Below are positions 60,861-64,000 of a DNA stretch of 64,000 nt, in pieces (within the stretch, counting starts at the first letter, position 1; every line of letters begins with the position of its first letter). A program made the translations under genes and the position numbers. The notes under the pieces are model-generated. The model saw nothing but the letters and a program-made list of their open reading frames with translations. It was not told the DNA's origin and did not search any database. Origin of the DNA: Hathewaya proteolytica DSM 3090 (GTDB lineage Bacteria > Bacillota > Clostridia > Clostridiales > Clostridiaceae); the NCBI RefSeq assembly GCF_900142225.1, contig NZ_FRAD01000017.1, positions 8,074 through 72,073 on the forward strand, in the 5' to 3' direction.

Positions 60861-61802
60861 ATGTTAGAGATATATAAAAACTTTATAGGACAGGATGAAC
60901 CAAAGCAAATTGAAGAAATAGAAGATGGTGCGTGGGTAAATATTTCTTATCCCACTGAAGAGGAGCTGGAGTTTGTAGCTAAGAAGGCCAATGTACCAGT
61001 TGATTACCTGAGATCAGCCCTTGATGCTGAGGAAACTTCTAGAATAGAGCAAGAGGAATCCAATCTTCTTGTCATACTAGACATACCATTTTTGAACTAT
61101 GAGGGAGATAAATCCGTATACGAGACGTATCCTTTAGTAATTGTAAGAACGGAAAGTGTCATCATAACTGTATGTCTAAAAACAAGTAAAATACTAGAAG
61201 ATTTTAAAAGTGGTAGGGTGAAATCCTTTTGTACGTTTAAAAGGTCAAGATTTATGTTGCAGATTTTATATAGAATAGCCACTTATTATCTTATTTATTT
61301 AAGACAAATAGACAAGAAAAGTGTTATGGTGGAAAATAGACTTCACAAATCTATGAAAAATAAGGAATTGATTCAGTTGCTTTCTTTGGAAAAATCCCTT
61401 GTGTACTTTTCAACTTCTCTTAAGTCCAACGAAATAACCTTGGAAAAGTTAATGAAAATGAAAGCTTTTATAAAGTACGAAGAGGATGAGGATATATTAG
61501 AAGATGTAATTATTGAAAACAAACAAGCCATAGAGATGGCAAATATATACAGCAATATTTTAAGTGGGACAATGGACGCTTTTGCTTCTGTTATCTCCAA
61601 CAACTTAAATATAGTAATGAAGTTCTTGGCCACTATAACTATAGTATTGACCATTCCAAACATATTTTCAGGATTTTTCGGAATGAATGTAGGCGGAATA
61701 CCATTTAGAGACAGCCCTTTTGGATTTGCCATAGTTATTGCCATTGTAATAATTGTCAGTATAATAACTACCTATATACTAAATAAAAAAGACATGTTTT
61801 AA
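60861..61802 (+). CDS. corA: CorA-family divalent cation transporter
   Basis: ATG 60861 has AAGGGTGG 8 bases upstream; GTG 60849 overlaps that site. The ~313-residue protein has a large cytoplasmic N-terminal domain, a long helix, and two C-terminal membrane helices joined by the GMN selectivity loop (FGMNVGGIP, about 272-280). It forms pentameric magnesium channels; cobalt or nickel can also pass. It has the standard family length and stands alone. Confidence 0.95.
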   Translation: MLEIYKNFIGQDEPKQIEEIEDGAWVNISYPTEEELEFVAKKANVPVDYLRSALDAEETSRIEQEESNLLVILDIPFLNYEGDKSVYETYPLVIVRTESVIITVCLKTSKILEDFKSGRVKSFCTFKRSRFMLQILYRIATYYLIYLRQIDKKSVMVENRLHKSMKNKELIQLLSLEKSLVYFSTSLKSNEITLEKLMKMKAFIKYEEDEDILEDVIIENKQAIEMANIYSNILSGTMDAFASVISNNLNIVMKFLATITIVLTIPNIFSGFFGMNVGGIPFRDSPFGFAIVIAIVIIVSIITTYILNKKDMF

Positions 61803-61808
61803 ATAAAT

Positions 61809-61855
61809 AGGCCGTAAAATCCTGAGTTTGTATACGCAGGTTTTGCGGCCTTTAA
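61809..61855. terminator. Bidirectional terminator
   Basis: AGGCCGTAAAATCCTG pairs with CGCAGGTTTTGCGGCCT, followed by TT, between corA and the convergent HD-GYP gene. Confidence 0.8.
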
Positions 61856-61893
61856 GTATAGTAAAATATAAAATAAAATTTTACTTAATTTGT

Positions 61894-62964
61894 TTACTCT
61901 GAAGAAACTACAGTGACGTCTATATTGTCTAAAAGGTTCAAGTCAAAGGAACCAGTCCAAGTGGAATTTTCCATATTAAATATTTTTATCACAGGTCTGT
62001 CGGGAAATCCCTTATTCTGCTTCACAACTATGCCGGACATACCGTTGGACAATCTAATGATGCTTCCAATAGGGTAAATGGCAAAATTGTCTTTAAATCT
62101 GCTTATAAGTTTGGGATCAAACTGGCTTCCTGCTCCGGATAATATAAGCTCATAAGCTTCAAAGGGCTCAAACCTAGGGCGATAGGATCGATTTGCGCTT
62201 ACGGCAGTAAAAACATCGCATACGGAAATAATTTTTGCATAGGGATGAATGGTTTTTCCAACGATCCCATGGGGATATCCTCTGCCATCAAATCGTTCAT
62301 GATGCTGACCTATGGCCATGCACACATCGTCAGGTATGTTGGGAAGATCTGCTACAATTTTCTCTCCTAAGCTAGGGTGAGTTTTTATAATCTCAAACTC
62401 TGAATCTGTAAGACGCCCCTTTTTATTTATTATGCTATTGGGTATTTTAATTTTGCCAATATCGTGTAGTATGGCTGCAAGGGCTAAATCGTCTATTTCA
62501 TTTTTCCCAAGGCCTGCAGACATTCCTAAAAAGATAGACATTATACAAGTATCTACGCAATGGACATAGGTGTAATCATCGTAATCCTTTATTTCAAATA
62601 AGTTTGTTGTAACTGAACCACATTCTAAAATATGGTCTACCATTTTAAATATATCGTTCTTAAACTGATTAATATTTATACTTTTAGGTGATTCAACGAT
62701 TTGTTGAAAGGCTGCCGGCATAGACTTAAGGGTAGAATATTTCAAATTTTCCATATATTCATCCTTCAATTTTTCTTTGTAATTCGTGACAGCATCTTCA
62801 TACCCGGAGATTCTAACCGCGTATATTCCATTTTTCTGTAATTTTTTTATGTGCTGATTAGTTATAACTGTGCCAGCTTTTATTAAAATTGCCCCATTGG
62901 GATCCGTCACATCATAAGAAAGCTTTTCATTGCCCTTTAATGAATCAACTAATACTATTTTCAT
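61894..62964 (-). CDS. HD-GYP-domain c-di-GMP phosphodiesterase, second copy
   Basis: ATG 62964 lies 5 bases after GGAGG; TTG 62976 overlaps it. The ~356-residue protein has the same plan as the protein at 49438-50514: a ~130-residue N-terminal region (MKIVLVDSLKGNEKLSYDVT ...), then HD-GYP with ILHDIGKIKIP, QHHERFDGRGYPHG and CDVFTAVSANRSYRP, and a C-terminal VVKQNKGFPDRPVIK tail. It is expected to hydrolyse c-di-GMP. Both copies lie within 14 kb, suggesting an old duplication. Confidence 0.93.
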   Translation of the reverse strand: MKIVLVDSLKGNEKLSYDVTDPNGAILIKAGTVITNQHIKKLQKNGIYAVRISGYEDAVTNYKEKLKDEYMENLKYSTLKSMPAAFQQIVESPKSININQFKNDIFKMVDHILECGSVTTNLFEIKDYDDYTYVHCVDTCIMSIFLGMSAGLGKNEIDDLALAAILHDIGKIKIPNSIINKKGRLTDSEFEIIKTHPSLGEKIVADLPNIPDDVCMAIGQHHERFDGRGYPHGIVGKTIHPYAKIISVCDVFTAVSANRSYRPRFEPFEAYELILSGAGSQFDPKLISRFKDNFAIYPIGSIIRLSNGMSGIVVKQNKGFPDRPVIKIFNMENSTWTGSFDLNLLDNIDVTVVSSE

Positions 62965-63442
62965 ACCAACCTCCAAGCAATGGTTTTAAAGAATTCTAAT
63001 ATTACAAGTATCGTTCTTTATATTTATCGTACATATAAAATATAAATTTAGGTGTTTTTATAAGTAAATTTACAGTGATGATCAAAGGTAATTATATTAC
63101 TATTATATTAGAACTTTCTAGAGAATATTATAGCATGTATTGTTAAAATCAAAACATTATTAGTATTATTTTGTCGTAATATTACTCACAAAACAATGTT
63201 TTTTGATGTATATTATAAAAAATTAAGTATAATTAAATGAATTCTATGAAATTTATATTAAAACTCAATTATAATTGAATTTACTATTTTAAATTTAAAA
63301 TTCACATTGTATATTGTAAAGCCATCACTGATTATTTTAAAACTATGTAGAAATTTGTATAAGATAATTGTGTATTAATATGTAGGAAAATCATAAAGGT
63401 AAAAAGGCAAGGAAAAAAAATAAGTTTTTTTGTAATTTGATG
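62965..63442. other. AT-rich intergenic region upstream of rRNA promoter
   Basis: About 480 bases with no plausible gene. It is strongly AT-rich, with a weak inverted repeat (AAAACATT near 63151-63160 and AATGTTTT near 63195). AT-rich stretches upstream of rRNA promoters often act as UP elements; here that is inference. Confidence 0.4.
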
Positions 63443-63471
63443 TTGACATGTAAAAAGAACTTTGATATTAT
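63443..63471 (+). promoter_or_regulatory. rRNA operon promoter
   Basis: TTGACA (63443-63448), 17-base spacer, TATTAT (63466-63471), preceded by a T-rich stretch. It lies ~235 bases upstream of the 16S 5' end. The leader between contains the GTCTTTGAAAATTAAACAG element often seen before clostridial rRNA genes and several short hairpins. Confidence 0.85.
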
Positions 63472-63706
63472 ATAGAAGTCGCCTGATGGTGGCAAGAAAA
63501 AATGGTCTTTGAAAATTAAACAGAATAAAAGAAATAAACAAACTCGTATTCTTTTGAATAACAAGTAAGTAAAATGCTTAGCAAGTAATGCTTCGAGCAA
63601 GAGATAATATCTCAATAAAAGAGCAGATACAAGTTAGGGCAGCAAGGAAACTTCTCAGCGTAGCTGATGAGTAAGATGCTGCACGAAACAAGTTTCTAGC
63701 ATCATC

Positions 63707-64000
<294 letters not shown>

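Overview
The window is a low-GC, gene-dense stretch of a Firmicutes chromosome, most likely Clostridium sensu stricto. Its last ~290 bases are the 5' end of a 16S rRNA gene with a clostridial-type sequence. The protein set fits an anaerobic spore former: the cortex enzyme PdaA, a PPi-type phosphofructokinase, FAD-dependent ThyX, selenium-metabolism genes, M42 peptidases and many two-component and c-di-GMP proteins. I saw no prophage, insertion sequence, CRISPR array or tRNA.

Layout. 1-5.2 kb: the end of a TetR-type regulator, a small L7/L12-like membrane protein, a methyltransferase plus DMT exporter pair, a nucleobase permease and a UroD/MtaA-like methyltransferase. 5.3-20 kb is a signalling block: two OmpR-type response regulator/histidine kinase pairs, a GAF-GGDEF-EAL protein, two paralogous DUF4342-type membrane proteins, RNase H and RecQ, an orphan regulator, and a GlnK/GlnL-like (YcbA/YcbB) system just upstream of a PfoR/PTS_EIIC_2 membrane protein. 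Helically phased repeats before that last gene resemble the GlnL site. 20-32 kb: a flavohemoprotein-type reductase, thioredoxin, a Crp-family regulator, a PLD-helicase-DUF3427 protein, pdaA, a Nudix hydrolase, a PAS kinase, and an ImmA/XRE pair divergent from DNA polymerase IV.

32-47 kb is dominated by metal, selenium and amino-acid metabolism under riboswitch control. A cobalamin riboswitch precedes btuFCD-cobN. A selenium cluster follows (cysteine desulfurase, YedE, a TusA-like protein, DUF3343). A NiCo riboswitch precedes a CDF metal exporter, and a lysine riboswitch precedes lysC-lysA. 47-63 kb: a lipoprotein, phosphofructokinase, a cluster of five DnaA boxes, two HD-GYP proteins, ThyX, a cysteine-rich SPOCS-like protein, three tandem M42 peptidase homologues (the third a pseudoenzyme), a chemoreceptor, SAM-I riboswitch-controlled metNIQ, and CorA. 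An AT-rich leader with a strong promoter then leads into the rRNA operon.

The most notable points are: (1) the ImmA/XRE-dinB control region, where near-identical GTGAAA-N4-TTTCAC operators fill the -35/-10 spacers of two divergent promoters, suggesting a LexA-independent damage response; (2) the catalytically dead M42 paralogue in a three-gene operon; (3) the DnaA-box cluster away from dnaA; (4) the GlnL-like repeats before the PfoR-like gene; (5) a GGDEF-domain stump fused in frame behind the stop of the metal exporter. All calls come from reading the sequence; no database search was run.
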